Shown: positions 53,037 to 61,743 of the stretch, piece after piece
Layout of the letters: every line of letters begins with the position of its first letter
How positions within the stretch are numbered: the stretch's first letter is position 1
Assembly: GCF_025244925.1 (NCBI RefSeq)
Contig: NZ_CP104275.1
Location: 3,286,001 to 3,350,000 of the forward strand
DNA from: Arthrobacter zhaoxinii
Lineage (GTDB): Bacteria; Actinomycetota; Actinomycetes; Actinomycetales; Micrococcaceae
DNA length: 64,000 nucleotides
Reading direction: 5' to 3'
Position numbers and translations under genes: made by a program
The notes under the pieces: model-generated
Told to the model about the DNA's origin: nothing
Seen by the model: only the letters and a program-made list of their open reading frames with translations
The model's database searches: none

Positions 53037-53612
53037 CTACTTCCGCAGCCGCCGCACCACCGCGCCGACGGCGGTGGCCGCCCCGGCACCGGCCAGCAGC
53101 CAGGGGCCGCCGACGATGATCGGATCGATCCACTGATGATTCACGTCCGCCCGCTTCCGGCCCACCCGGGAGGAGTACCCGTGGCGGGAAAACTCGCTCA
53201 GCACACCGGTCTCGGTGATGGGGTTGTCCGGGTGCAGGGTCGCAAAGGAGACCAGGTGGCTCTCCGCGGCGTCCACCCGGTCCGCGGCGAGCAGGATCAG
53301 CCAGTGCGCGGTGCGGGCTTCGCTGAACCGGCGGTAGGCGTAGCGGCGCATCACGCCGGACAGTCCCTTGGGCGGGCACGCGGTGCCGAACACGGGCGTG
53401 AGGAACTTGTGCTCAATGGACCGTTCGCGCGGATACTTTTCCTCCTGGCGCTCCGGGAATTCCCAGTGGGCACCGCTGCGGGTCGGGTCAAACTGCAGCT
53501 TGGGCACTGCGGGACGGTCCCGGGGATCAAGGTCGGCACCCCAGCCCGGAATCCGCGCACGCAGTTCCTCGCTCGTGGGGGTTCGGGACGGCTTTTGCGG
53601 GGTATAGGCCAT
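53037..53612 (-). CDS. Conserved hypothetical protein coupled to an alcohol dehydrogenase gene
   Basis: I do not recognise this 191-aa family. It has an N-terminal half rich in Pro and charged residues (GWGADLDPRDRPAVP, FDPTRSGAHWEFPERQ) and a His/Arg-rich middle (RRYAYRRFSEARTAHW). One hydrophobic helix lies near the C-terminus (IIVGGPWLLAGAGAATAVGAV), followed by RRLRK. The topology fits a C-tail-anchored protein facing the cytoplasm. It follows the dehydrogenase by 15 nt on the same strand, so it may tether or assist that enzyme. Confidence 0.6.
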   Translation of the reverse strand: MAYTPQKPSRTPTSEELRARIPGWGADLDPRDRPAVPKLQFDPTRSGAHWEFPERQEEKYPRERSIEHKFLTPVFGTACPPKGLSGVMRRYAYRRFSEARTAHWLILLAADRVDAAESHLVSFATLHPDNPITETGVLSEFSRHGYSSRVGRKRADVNHQWIDPIIVGGPWLLAGAGAATAVGAVVRRLRK

Positions 53613-53627
53613 TGCGGAATCCTTCCT

Positions 53628-54773
53628 TCAGGAACCGGGGATGATGACGGGCTTGATGCAGTTATCCAGCTTCGCGGAGAACATGTGATAGCCCTCGGCA
53701 ATGTGTTCCAGCGGAATCCGGTGCGTGATGATCTCGTGGGGCTTGAGGTAGCCGGCCTTGATGTGCTCGAACAGGCGCGGCCACTGCCGCTTCATCGGGG
53801 TCTGGTTCATGTTCAGCGTCAGGCCCTTGTTCAGGGCGTCGCCGAACTTCACGGCGCTGTAAACCGGCCCGTAGGCACCCATCACGGAGATGGTTCCGGC
53901 CTTGCGCACCGAGTCGATGGCCCAGTTCAGCGCCACCGGGGATCCGCCCTGCAGCTTGAGCTTCGTCCCCGTGACGTGCTGGAGGAAACTACCGTCCGCC
54001 TCGGCGCCCACCGCATCGATTGCGACGTCGGCACCCAGGAAATCGGTGGTCTTCTTCATCTGGACCACAATGTCGTCATACTCGGTGAAGTTGTAGGTCT
54101 CGGCGTGGGCGAAGGTCCGCGCCTTTTCCAGCCGGTAGTCCAGGTGGTCAATGACGATGACCCGGCCGGCCCCCATCAGCCAGGCCGATTTTGCGGCATA
54201 CAGCCCCACCGGTCCGGCGCCGAAGACAATCACGGTGTCGCCCTCCACGATGTCCCCCAGCTGGGCCCCGAAGTAGCCGGTGGCCAGCGCATCGGTGCAC
54301 ATGAGGGCGTCTTCCTCGTCCATCCAGTCGGGGATGATGGAGGGTCCGACGTCGGCGAACGGGACCCGCACGAATTCGGCCTGGCCGCCGTCGTACCCGC
54401 CGGTGGTATGTGAATACCCGTAGAGGCTGCCCACGGCCGTGGCGTTGGGGTTAACGTTGTGGCAGTTCGAGTAGAGCCCGCGTGCACAGAAGTAGCAGGA
54501 CCCGCAGTAGATGTTGGCCGGGACCATCACCCGGTCGCCGGCCTTGAGGTTCTGCACGGAGGACCCTACCTCCTCGACAACGCCGATGAACTCATGGCCG
54601 AAGGTCATTCCGACCCGGGTGTCGGGCAGCAGGCCGTGGTACAGGTGCAGGTCGGAGCCGCAGATGGCCGCCCGGGTGACCCGAACAATGGCATCGTTGG
54701 GATGCTCAATGGGCGGCATGTCCTTTTCTTCGACCCGGACTTTGTAGGGTCCTCGGTACACCATCGCTCGCAC
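53628..54773 (-). CDS. Zinc-dependent alcohol/formaldehyde dehydrogenase
   Basis: This 381-aa medium-chain dehydrogenase has GSDLHLYHGLLPDTRVGMTF (catalytic zinc region) and CGSCYFCARGLYSNC (structural zinc with four Cys). The NAD-binding motif is FGAGPVGLYAAKSAWLMGAG, and KPHEIITHRIPLEH is near the end. It resembles the glutathione-independent formaldehyde dehydrogenase and related zinc dehydrogenases. Upstream, MRAMVYRGPYKVRVEEKDMP is the typical N-terminus. It is followed by the 53037 hypothetical gene. The substrate is uncertain. Confidence 0.87.
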   Translation of the reverse strand: MRAMVYRGPYKVRVEEKDMPPIEHPNDAIVRVTRAAICGSDLHLYHGLLPDTRVGMTFGHEFIGVVEEVGSSVQNLKAGDRVMVPANIYCGSCYFCARGLYSNCHNVNPNATAVGSLYGYSHTTGGYDGGQAEFVRVPFADVGPSIIPDWMDEEDALMCTDALATGYFGAQLGDIVEGDTVIVFGAGPVGLYAAKSAWLMGAGRVIVIDHLDYRLEKARTFAHAETYNFTEYDDIVVQMKKTTDFLGADVAIDAVGAEADGSFLQHVTGTKLKLQGGSPVALNWAIDSVRKAGTISVMGAYGPVYSAVKFGDALNKGLTLNMNQTPMKRQWPRLFEHIKAGYLKPHEIITHRIPLEHIAEGYHMFSAKLDNCIKPVIIPGS

Positions 54774-54828
54774 TGGGCTGCCTCCTCGTCTGGAGTCGGA
54801 TCCGGCCCCTTAACGATAAGCAGACTTA

Positions 54829-56376
54829 CTAACTTTGCAAGCCCGTACCCGGTGCTGCCGCCGGAAGCGTCACACTGAAGACTGTTCCCTGCCCGGCCGT
54901 GCTGCTGAAGCTGATGCTTCCGCCGTGTTCTTCCACAATCCTGCGCGCGATCACCAGCCCCAGCCCTGCCCCCGGAATGGCGGCCGTGAGGGCCTGCCCT
55001 GACCGGAAGAACCGGGTGAAGACCTGCTCCTGCTCCTCAAGCGCCATGCCCATGCCGTTGTCTGCCACCTCGATCAGCACGGATTCATCCTGCCGCCAGG
55101 CCCGCACCCGCACCTTTCCGCCTTCGGGCGAGTACTTGACCGCGTTGGAGACCAGGTTTTCCAGCACCTCCCGGATCCGCCCGCCGTCCACCGTCGCCTT
55201 CAGATCCGCGGGCACCTCGACGTCGAACTCCACACCGTTCATCCGGGCACGGGGGCCGAAGGAATCCACGGCGGCGTTCACCACGGGGGCGAGGTCCGTC
55301 TCCCGCAGCTCCAACGCATCCTTGCCGGTGGCCACGGACAGCAGGTCGGTGACCAGCTGCAGCAGCCGTTCAGCGTTCCGGACGGCGGTCTGCAGGGCTG
55401 TCTCCACGGCGTCGGGCAGCTGCACCTCCTGCTCCAGTGCCATGTCGAGGTAGCCGAGGATGGAGGTGAGCGGGGTGCGCAGCTCGTGGGAGACATTCCC
55501 GACAAACTCACCCTGCGCCGCCAGCGCACGCACGAGCTGGGTAACGTCGCTAAAGGCCAGGACCGAACCCTTGAAGTTTTCCCCGTCCCGCATACTGCGC
55601 GCGCTGACGCTGACTGCCATTTGCCCCCGGCCGGTGCCGATCCAGACAATCTGTTCGGAAAAGGACTCGCCGGAGATCGCCCTGCGGATGGGACGCTGCT
55701 CGTCCGGAAGCGGAGTTTTCCGGTCCGGCCCGTAAACCGGCCACGTCCCGCCCCCGAAGGTGTGGGATTCCAGGGACTCACCGGAGGAGACGAGGGTCCG
55801 GCTGCTTTCCATCCGTGCGTTGGCAAGGATTTCCCGACCCGTGTCATCCACCACCAGCACGCCGACATCGACGGTGTCCAGGACCGTCTTGAACAGCGAC
55901 TCCCGCTGCTGGGCCCGCAGCTCGGCAGCGCCGCGGGCAGCTTCCGCCTGCTGCAGCGCATCAGCGAGGCGGCGTTCATCCCGGCAGTCACGGGGCGCGG
56001 GAAAGACGGTGATCAGGTCAACGGTACTGCCGCGGGAGTCCATCCGGACCGCGGAAATCCAGGCCGGCAGCCTGGCATTGTCCGGCCCCCTGAAGTCCAC
56101 CTCCAGATTCGCCGGCGATCCGGCAGGCAGGGCCGCGCCCCATCGCTCGTACTCGGGCAGATCCCCCGATGAAAGCAGGTCGGCAAAAGCAGTTCCGGCC
56201 AGCGAACTCCGGCTCCTGCCGGCCCACACTGCAAAAGTGGAGTTTGATTCCAGAATGACGCCGCGTCCGGAAACCAGGACATAGCCGGACGGGGAGCGGT
56301 GAAACAGGGTGGGCCAGTCCGGAATAGGCGTCCGTTCCCGGCCGATGCGCGGAAAACGGCGGGAAAACATTGGCAT
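54829..56376 (-). CDS. PAS-domain sensor histidine kinase (orphan)
   Basis: This 515-aa kinase has two PAS-like sensory segments at about residues 25-120 and 160-270, with a coiled linker between them (LADALQQAEAARGAAELRAQQ). The HisKA box NVSHELRTPLTSILGY holds the phospho-His near residue 305. The HATPase_c part has NLVSNAVKYSPEGG (N box), DNGMGM and PGAGLGLVIARR (G boxes). No transmembrane helix is visible, so it is likely cytoplasmic. No response regulator gene is adjacent. It is divergent from the second thiopeptide-type gene. Confidence 0.88.
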   Translation of the reverse strand: MPMFSRRFPRIGRERTPIPDWPTLFHRSPSGYVLVSGRGVILESNSTFAVWAGRSRSSLAGTAFADLLSSGDLPEYERWGAALPAGSPANLEVDFRGPDNARLPAWISAVRMDSRGSTVDLITVFPAPRDCRDERRLADALQQAEAARGAAELRAQQRESLFKTVLDTVDVGVLVVDDTGREILANARMESSRTLVSSGESLESHTFGGGTWPVYGPDRKTPLPDEQRPIRRAISGESFSEQIVWIGTGRGQMAVSVSARSMRDGENFKGSVLAFSDVTQLVRALAAQGEFVGNVSHELRTPLTSILGYLDMALEQEVQLPDAVETALQTAVRNAERLLQLVTDLLSVATGKDALELRETDLAPVVNAAVDSFGPRARMNGVEFDVEVPADLKATVDGGRIREVLENLVSNAVKYSPEGGKVRVRAWRQDESVLIEVADNGMGMALEEQEQVFTRFFRSGQALTAAIPGAGLGLVIARRIVEEHGGSISFSSTAGQGTVFSVTLPAAAPGTGLQS

Positions 56377-56753
56377 AACGGACCTTTGGGAAGAACAAAT
56401 AGTCAGGGACTTTTCCGGGGACCCGCATTTGTTAATACAGATTGCGCATTGTGCCCGGCAAAGAATTTATCAGCCTGCTTGCAATAAGCCGCAATATGAC
56501 GGGGCTCCCTGTGCTCCTCCGTGTGCACACCCGTCCGCACCGCCCGGCCCACACCCGCCGATGCATGCCGGTGCGCGACCTGGAGATACTACTACCAATC
56601 GGGCACTTCGGGCGGGGTTCCGAGCGTCTTGGCAGAGAGGAACTTCCGGTGGTGGACACGGCCGTCCAAGTGGGAAAGACTTCCATCCCGGGACGCGCTG
56701 CAAGAGGCGTTCCGGTGGGGTGGCCCAGCAGAAACAGCACCGAAAGGATGGCC
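56377..56753. other. Intergenic region between the histidine kinase and thiopeptide-type paralog 2
   Basis: About 380 nt between divergent genes. Frames are open in several directions because the GC is high, including 56521-56757 (78 aa, ends ATGA into the next start, with AERNFRWWTRPSKWERL) and an in-frame N-terminal extension of paralog 2. None has family support. The 56521 frame has an overlapping stop and Trp/Tyr-rich text, so it may deserve a look, but a strong ribosome site was not seen. Confidence 0.35.
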
Positions 56754-57704
56754 ATGACCCAGCCAGCCGTACTCCGCACCCCCGCCCGCCCGTCCCCCCG
56801 CCTCGCGTGGTGGAACCTGACCATTGATGCCGGTGGTTTTGAACTGGCCGACCGGATCATTGGTGAACTCGTGGCACCCCTTATTGCCCAGGCAAGGCTG
56901 TGTGGAACCCAGCGGTGGTTCTATACCCGCCGCATGCAGCCCTCGAATGCTCAGGTCCGGCTTCGCGTGCTCGCCCCGCCGGAGACCCTGGAGCGGCTCA
57001 AGTCCCTGCTGGGAGCCCTGCAGGAACAGTCCGGAGATCCGGTGCGCAGCCTCGCAGTGGAGCATGATTTCAGCGAGCCGGTGCTGGACCGGACCGTCGG
57101 CACGGACGCCCTGCTGCCGTCAGTCGAAGCCGATCTGGCCCGCTACGGCGGAGTTGACGGGCTTGCCCTCGCGGAAGAAGTCTTCGAGCTTTCATCCGAT
57201 CTCTGCCTCTGGGCAACGGCACGGTTTGCGAAGGCGCAGAACCGGTCCGCCCTGGCTTCGCTCCTGCTCTTCGATTCCGCCTACGCGATGATGAAGGGAC
57301 CCCGCGCGTCCACCTGGCCGGACCGTCGTCGGGTCTCCTGGGAGTACTACTGGGACAGCCATCTCCACAGCTGCACTGCAACAGACCCGCGGGCCGCCGG
57401 AGTGCAGAAGGCCACCGGGGCGCAGGCACAGGCCCAGTTGATGCCCGTCCACCGCCTGATGATGGCCACGGCGTCCGAATCCGCAGTCACGAACTGGCGC
57501 AGGCGCTGGCTGCGGACCATAGACACCTACCTGTACCGGGCGGACAAGGCCGGAGCCAGCCGCAGCGCCCAGCACCTCACCGTTTTCCAGGCGCACGGCC
57601 TGTTGAACCGGCTGGGATTCACCCTTCGCCAGGAGGCACTGATCGGGGTTTATGCGCGCACCTGGAGCCGGGAGAAGGAAGTGGAGCTGGCGGAGGCCAC
57701 CTGA
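56754..57704 (+). CDS. Orphan thiopeptide-type/lantibiotic dehydratase C-terminal domain protein (paralog 2)
   Basis: The 316-aa protein is a paralog of the 18538-19497 product. By eye, in an 85-residue block starting EADLARYGG and ending DSHLHSCTA, 16 positions differ (about 81% identity). The N-terminal third is less similar. It keeps WWNLTIDAGGFELADRIIGEL, RWFYTRRMQPSNAQVRLRV and EADLARYGG; the His before the RLR strand in paralog 1 is Gln here. The start at 56754 has AAAGGA at about 5 nt; longer in-frame starts are possible. It stands alone between a divergent histidine kinase and a GAF-ANTAR gene, with no precursor or partner enzyme. Confidence 0.72.
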   Translation: MTQPAVLRTPARPSPRLAWWNLTIDAGGFELADRIIGELVAPLIAQARLCGTQRWFYTRRMQPSNAQVRLRVLAPPETLERLKSLLGALQEQSGDPVRSLAVEHDFSEPVLDRTVGTDALLPSVEADLARYGGVDGLALAEEVFELSSDLCLWATARFAKAQNRSALASLLLFDSAYAMMKGPRASTWPDRRRVSWEYYWDSHLHSCTATDPRAAGVQKATGAQAQAQLMPVHRLMMATASESAVTNWRRRWLRTIDTYLYRADKAGASRSAQHLTVFQAHGLLNRLGFTLRQEALIGVYARTWSREKEVELAEAT

Positions 57705-57748
57705 GCGTGGGACCGGGGCAGCGGCGGCGGGCCGGGGACGGGCGAGGA

Positions 57749-57754
57749 TAGAAT
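57749..57754 (+). promoter_or_regulatory. Promoter -10 of the leaderless GAF-ANTAR gene
   Basis: TAGAAT lies 6 nt before ATG 57761, matching a leaderless arrangement in which transcription starts at the A of the start codon. The same spacing is seen before 43820 (TATGCT) and the minus-strand ATG 47609 (TATCCT). Confidence 0.45.
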
Positions 57755-57760
57755 CGGCGT

Positions 57761-58492
57761 ATGAGCCTAACCGCGGACCAACACTCCGTTGCAGCTGAAT
57801 TGCAGCAGCTAATTCTGCAGACCGAGTCGGTGGAGCTCTTCCTCGAGGGCTTCGCCACGCGTGCGGCTGAACTTTTCAGCAGCGACGCCGAAGTCCTGGC
57901 CGGGGTGACGCTGCTTCGGAACAAACAGGGCACCACCGTGGCCAGCAGCAGCGAGGCGGCGCGGGCGCTGGACGAAGTCCAGTACGGCTTCGGAGACGGA
58001 CCGTGCCTGCGGGCCTCACGGACGGGGCGGACCGTCATGGTGGAAGATGTGCGCACCGACCCGCGGTGGCCGGACTATACGGACGCCATCCGGGACCGCG
58101 GTTTCCATTCCATCCTCGGCGTCCCGCTTATCCTCGGTAACGACGGCGGTGCCGGACTGAACCTGTACGCCCGGGACGCGGGCCACTTCACGCCGCACAT
58201 CGTCCAGTCTGCCGAAACGTTCGCCGCCGAGGCCGCAGTCACCCTGCAACTGGCCGTCCAGATCGCCCGGCACAAGAGCACAGCCGATCATCTCCGCGCG
58301 GCCATGGAAGCCAGGACCACCATCGACGTTGCCGTGGGCATTGTCATGGCGCAGAACAAATGCAGCCAGGAAGCGGCCTTCGAGATCCTGAGCGGTGCCT
58401 CCAGCAACCGGAACGTGAAACTCCGGGACGTAGCCGAGCGCGTGGTGCAGTCCGTAACCGCGCAGACTGTGAAAACGCACTTCGTCGACTAG
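57761..58492 (+). CDS. GAF and ANTAR domain protein (RNA-binding antiterminator)
   Basis: This 243-aa protein has a GAF domain at about 15-155 (GFGDGPCLRASRTGRTVMVED, ILGVPLILGNDGGAGLNLYA) and an ANTAR domain at about 180-235 (IDVAVGIVMAQNKCSQEAAF, SGASSNRNVKLRDVAERVV). ANTAR binds two-hexaloop RNA to prevent termination. It probably senses a ligand through GAF. It is transcribed from a leaderless promoter just after the thiopeptide-type paralog. Target RNAs are not visible here. Confidence 0.85.
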   Translation: MSLTADQHSVAAELQQLILQTESVELFLEGFATRAAELFSSDAEVLAGVTLLRNKQGTTVASSSEAARALDEVQYGFGDGPCLRASRTGRTVMVEDVRTDPRWPDYTDAIRDRGFHSILGVPLILGNDGGAGLNLYARDAGHFTPHIVQSAETFAAEAAVTLQLAVQIARHKSTADHLRAAMEARTTIDVAVGIVMAQNKCSQEAAFEILSGASSNRNVKLRDVAERVVQSVTAQTVKTHFVD

Positions 58493-58514
58493 GCGCCCCC
58501 GGGACGATGTCCGG

Positions 58515-59993
58515 TCAGGCTTTGTCCACCAGCGCGGCGACGGCCGCCCGGGCACCGCTGCGGTGCAGGGTTCCGAGGGCGGACAGGTACTCCTGTGCAA
58601 ACCCCGGGTCGGAGGACAGGTTGGCAAAGAAGTGCTCCTGCGAAATAAAAGCCAGCGGATCCTCCCGGTTCCGGCCGGCCGCGGCCATCACCTCGTCACG
58701 CCGGTTATCGACCACCCGGATCTGTTCACCTGCTTCGTCCACGCCCTCGGCGTAGCGTGCCCACGAAGCGATGATGGCGGCTGACCTGGCGGTTTCGCCG
58801 CCGGCGGCCACATTCTCCCGGACCACCGGAACCAGCCATTTCGGAATCCGGTCGGAGCTTTCGGCGCACAGCCGGGCGAGGGTGTCCCGGACGTGTTCAT
58901 TGCCGAAGCGCTCCAGCAGCCTTCTCTTGTAGGCGTCCAGATCGACACCCGGAACGGGGAGGAGGGTGGGGGTTGCTTCCCGGTCCATGTAGTCCAGGAG
59001 GAACTGTGCCATCTGCGGGTCCCGCGCGGCCTCGTGTACGTATCGGTAGCCCGCAAGATAGCCCAGGTAGGCCAGGGCCTGATGGCCGCAGTTCAGCAGA
59101 CGCAGTTTCATGTATTCATACGGTTCGACGTCGGCCGCCATGTTCACGCCGGCGTCCTCCCAGGCCGGCCGGCCCTGGGGAAACGTGTCTTCCAGGGCCC
59201 ACTGCTCGAAGTCCTCTGCGATAACCGGCCAGGCGTCCTCCACCCCGAATTCCTCCGACAGCAGGGCACGGTCGGCGTCGGTTGTCGCCGGGGTGATCCG
59301 GTCCACCATGGAGGAAGGGAACGAGACGGATTCCTGTACCCAGTCCCCCAGTTCGGGATCCAGCAGCCGAGCGAATTCGCCAAAGGCCTTGCGGGCCACC
59401 TCGCCGTTGCCCGGGACGTTGTCGCAGGACATCACCGCGAACGGTGCCACCCCTCGGTCGCGTCGGCGGCGCAGGGCCTCGGTCACCAGGCCGAAAACAC
59501 TCACGGGAACCGCGCCGGGCTGCAGGTCCGCAGCGACGCCGGCGGACGCGGCGTCGAACTCGCCCGTGGTGTCGCTGATGTTGTAGCCGCCCTCGGTGAT
59601 CGTCAGGGAGACAATGCGGGTGGCCGGGTCCGCCATTTTCTCGATAACGGCGTCGGGATCCTCGGGTGCGAACAGATATTCAACGATGGAGCCGATCACG
59701 CGGGCTTCGCGGACACCGTCAGGGTGCTTCAGCATCAGGGTGTACAGGCAGTCCTGGCTGTCCATCACGGTTTTCATGGCGGCGTCCTGCGGCAGAACGC
59801 CCACGCCGCAGATGGCCCAGTCGAGGGCCTTGCCCTCGTTCATCAGCCGGTCCAGGTACATGGCCTGGTGTGCCCGGTGGAACCCGCCCACGCCGAAGTG
59901 GACAATCCCGGTGGTCAGCCGGGAGCGGTCATATAGGGGCCGGGACAGGGAGGCCGGGAGATGGGGAAGGGACTCTTCATTGAGCTTGGTCAT
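58515..59993 (-). CDS. mtlK: Mannitol 2-dehydrogenase family protein
   Basis: This 492-aa long-chain mannitol dehydrogenase has the NAD motif IVHFGVGGFHRAHQAMYLDR near residue 29. CDNVPGNGEVARKAF lies mid-protein, with the catalytic Lys and His in YMKLRLLNCGHQALAYLGYL near residue 300. It oxidises mannitol (or the related sorbitol, arabinitol) to fructose. It is the likely downstream enzyme for the polyol ABC importer 21 kb away. D-mannonate and fructuronate dehydrogenases are close relatives, so the sugar is not certain. Confidence 0.88.
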   Translation of the reverse strand: MTKLNEESLPHLPASLSRPLYDRSRLTTGIVHFGVGGFHRAHQAMYLDRLMNEGKALDWAICGVGVLPQDAAMKTVMDSQDCLYTLMLKHPDGVREARVIGSIVEYLFAPEDPDAVIEKMADPATRIVSLTITEGGYNISDTTGEFDAASAGVAADLQPGAVPVSVFGLVTEALRRRRDRGVAPFAVMSCDNVPGNGEVARKAFGEFARLLDPELGDWVQESVSFPSSMVDRITPATTDADRALLSEEFGVEDAWPVIAEDFEQWALEDTFPQGRPAWEDAGVNMAADVEPYEYMKLRLLNCGHQALAYLGYLAGYRYVHEAARDPQMAQFLLDYMDREATPTLLPVPGVDLDAYKRRLLERFGNEHVRDTLARLCAESSDRIPKWLVPVVRENVAAGGETARSAAIIASWARYAEGVDEAGEQIRVVDNRRDEVMAAAGRNREDPLAFISQEHFFANLSSDPGFAQEYLSALGTLHRSGARAAVAALVDKA

Positions 59994-60084
59994 AACGCCG
60001 CCTTAGGCCAAAGGATTCCGCTAAAGCTACCAGATTCAGCCCCGGCCGCCCGGGTAAAGCGGTCCTGCGGCGTACTTGGCGTCG

Positions 60085-60285
60085 TCACTCGACGGCCTGG
60101 GCATCCAGTTCAATAAAGACCCAGTCCGGTTCGGCCAGGATGGGATCCATGACGGGGCCGCCGGCCTCGGCAATCCGGTCCTGGACCTTGGGCGGCAGGC
60201 CGTCCTGGCGGAGATTGTGCCTCAACCAGTCCTTGGCCGAACCGTCCAGGTACGGCCACCAGCGTTCGATTCGGATAGGTTCCAC
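60085..60285 (-). CDS. Small hypothetical protein (66 aa)
   Basis: GTG 60285, with GGGGGC upstream, opens a 66-aa protein, MEPIRIERWWPYLDGSAKDW. It continues to a polar C-terminus with DWVFIELDAQAVE. It contains two Trp pairs and many charged residues and has no membrane segment. It resembles small uncharacterised proteins often conserved in Micrococcaceae. A longer ORF to 60384 is unlikely. Function is unknown; it lies between mannitol dehydrogenase and the PstS-like gene. Confidence 0.6.
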   Translation of the reverse strand: MEPIRIERWWPYLDGSAKDWLRHNLRQDGLPPKVQDRIAEAGGPVMDPILAEPDWVFIELDAQAVE

Positions 60286-60399
60286 AGCAGCCCCCTTCAG
60301 CGTTGCGTAAATCCACGGTGACACCGGCACTGAGGGGGCGCAAGAGGGCACCGAAAGAGCTGCGGTGCTACCGGAAAGTAGCACCGCAGCCGAAAAAAC

Positions 60400-61515
60400 T
60401 CAGTCCCGGACGCTGATCGATTCCAGCGCCTCACGGGCCTCTTCGGCCAGGGAAGCGGGGATGGGGGCACTCTTCGCTGCCTCTGCGGAGGTCTGCTGTC
60501 CCTCCTCGCTCACCACATACTGGCCGAAGGTCCGCACCCGCTCGACGAGGTCGGCGTCTTCGTAGGAGCTGCAGTAGATCTGGTAGGACACCAGCACCAG
60601 CGGGTAGGCCCCGGGCGCCGTGGTCCGTCGGTCCAGCTGCAGCGCAATGTCGTGTTCGCCGCGTCCGGGGACCCGCGTGGACTGTTCGACGGCGGTGCTT
60701 GCCGCTTCGGCGCTGATCGGCACGAATTCGGTCCCGACGAGCAGGTTGGCGGTGCCCATGGAATCGTCGATCACCGAGTCGTCGGCGTAGGTGACGGCCC
60801 CCTCGGTGCGTGTCACGGTGCTGACGACGCCGGAGCTCCCCTGTGCATTCTCGCCCTGCAGTCCTCCCGGCCAGGTTCCGGAGGGCTCGTCCGGCCAGGC
60901 CCCGGGCGCCACTTCGTGCAGATATTCGGTGAAGTTCTCGGTGGTGCCGGAGTCATCGGCACGGCTGACCGGGGTAATCCGGGTCTCGGGCAGCTGTGTT
61001 TCCGGGTTGAGCGCCGCGATGGCGGGATCGTTCCAGGTCTCGATCTCGCCGCGGAACATCCGCGCGATGGTGTCGGCGTCAAGGTTCAGCGATTCGATGC
61101 CGGGAAGGTTGAAGGCGACGGCTATGGGGGAAATGTAGGCGGGAATGTCCAGGGCGCCTTCCGGGCCGCAGACGGCCTTGGCGTCCTCCATTTCCTCTTC
61201 CTGCAGGTAGGCGTCGGAACCGGCGAAGTTCACCGCGCCGGCCAGCAGGGCGCTGCGCCCGGCGCCGGAGCCGTCCGGGGAATACTGCAGCTGGACCTTG
61301 GGATGCAGCGTTCCGAAGCCGGCAATCCAGGAATCCATTGCCGGTCCCTGGGCACTGGACCCGGCACCGGAAAGTACTCCGCTGAGGGTGGAGGTGCTGT
61401 TCTCGGCGGCCTCGCGCTGGGCGTCTCCGAGGGGATAGTCGGATCCGCAGGCGGTGAGGGCAAGTGTTGCCAGCACCACCGTGGCCAGGGAACGGGCGGG
61501 GCGGTTTGGGCGCAC
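60400..61515 (-). CDS. pstS: PstS-like phosphate-binding lipoprotein
   Basis: This 371-aa protein has signal peptide and lipobox LALTAC at about residues 18-23. The start is GTG 61515 with GGAAGGA before it. The phosphate-binding residues are in SGVLSGAGSSAQGP, PDGSGAGRSALL and VSRADDSGTTENF (the SGT.. and DGS.. loops). The domain PF12849 covers most of it. It captures inorganic phosphate outside the cell. PstC, PstA and PstB are not in the window, so it may be an extra copy or the start of an operon lost or placed elsewhere. Confidence 0.88.
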   Translation of the reverse strand: MRPNRPARSLATVVLATLALTACGSDYPLGDAQREAAENSTSTLSGVLSGAGSSAQGPAMDSWIAGFGTLHPKVQLQYSPDGSGAGRSALLAGAVNFAGSDAYLQEEEMEDAKAVCGPEGALDIPAYISPIAVAFNLPGIESLNLDADTIARMFRGEIETWNDPAIAALNPETQLPETRITPVSRADDSGTTENFTEYLHEVAPGAWPDEPSGTWPGGLQGENAQGSSGVVSTVTRTEGAVTYADDSVIDDSMGTANLLVGTEFVPISAEAASTAVEQSTRVPGRGEHDIALQLDRRTTAPGAYPLVLVSYQIYCSSYEDADLVERVRTFGQYVVSEEGQQTSAEAAKSAPIPASLAEEAREALESISVRD

Positions 61516-61743
61516 AGGGTGTCCTTCCAAGAAACGGCTACGGCGTCCATGCCGGGAGGTAGTCTGCAAAAAGGCAGCTCTTTCAAGGCTAGCTGGCAAT
61601 CGGCCCCGCCTGCCAACTGAAAGCCGCCTTCCCCCTTGAGCGGCGGCGGTGCCAACTGACAGCATTGACGGCACTGCGGAGGTTACCGTTACGGCTGCGC
61701 CGGCGCCGGGACGGCTCCGCGTGCGCAAAGCCGAGGAGCTCCC

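Noticed and set aside
56521..56757. 78-aa frame ending with ATGA at the start of thiopeptide-type paralog 2, as a precursor peptide
   Set aside because: Suggestive position and Trp-rich text, but no strong ribosome site and no leader/core layout; high GC makes such frames common. Mentioned only in the intergenic entry.
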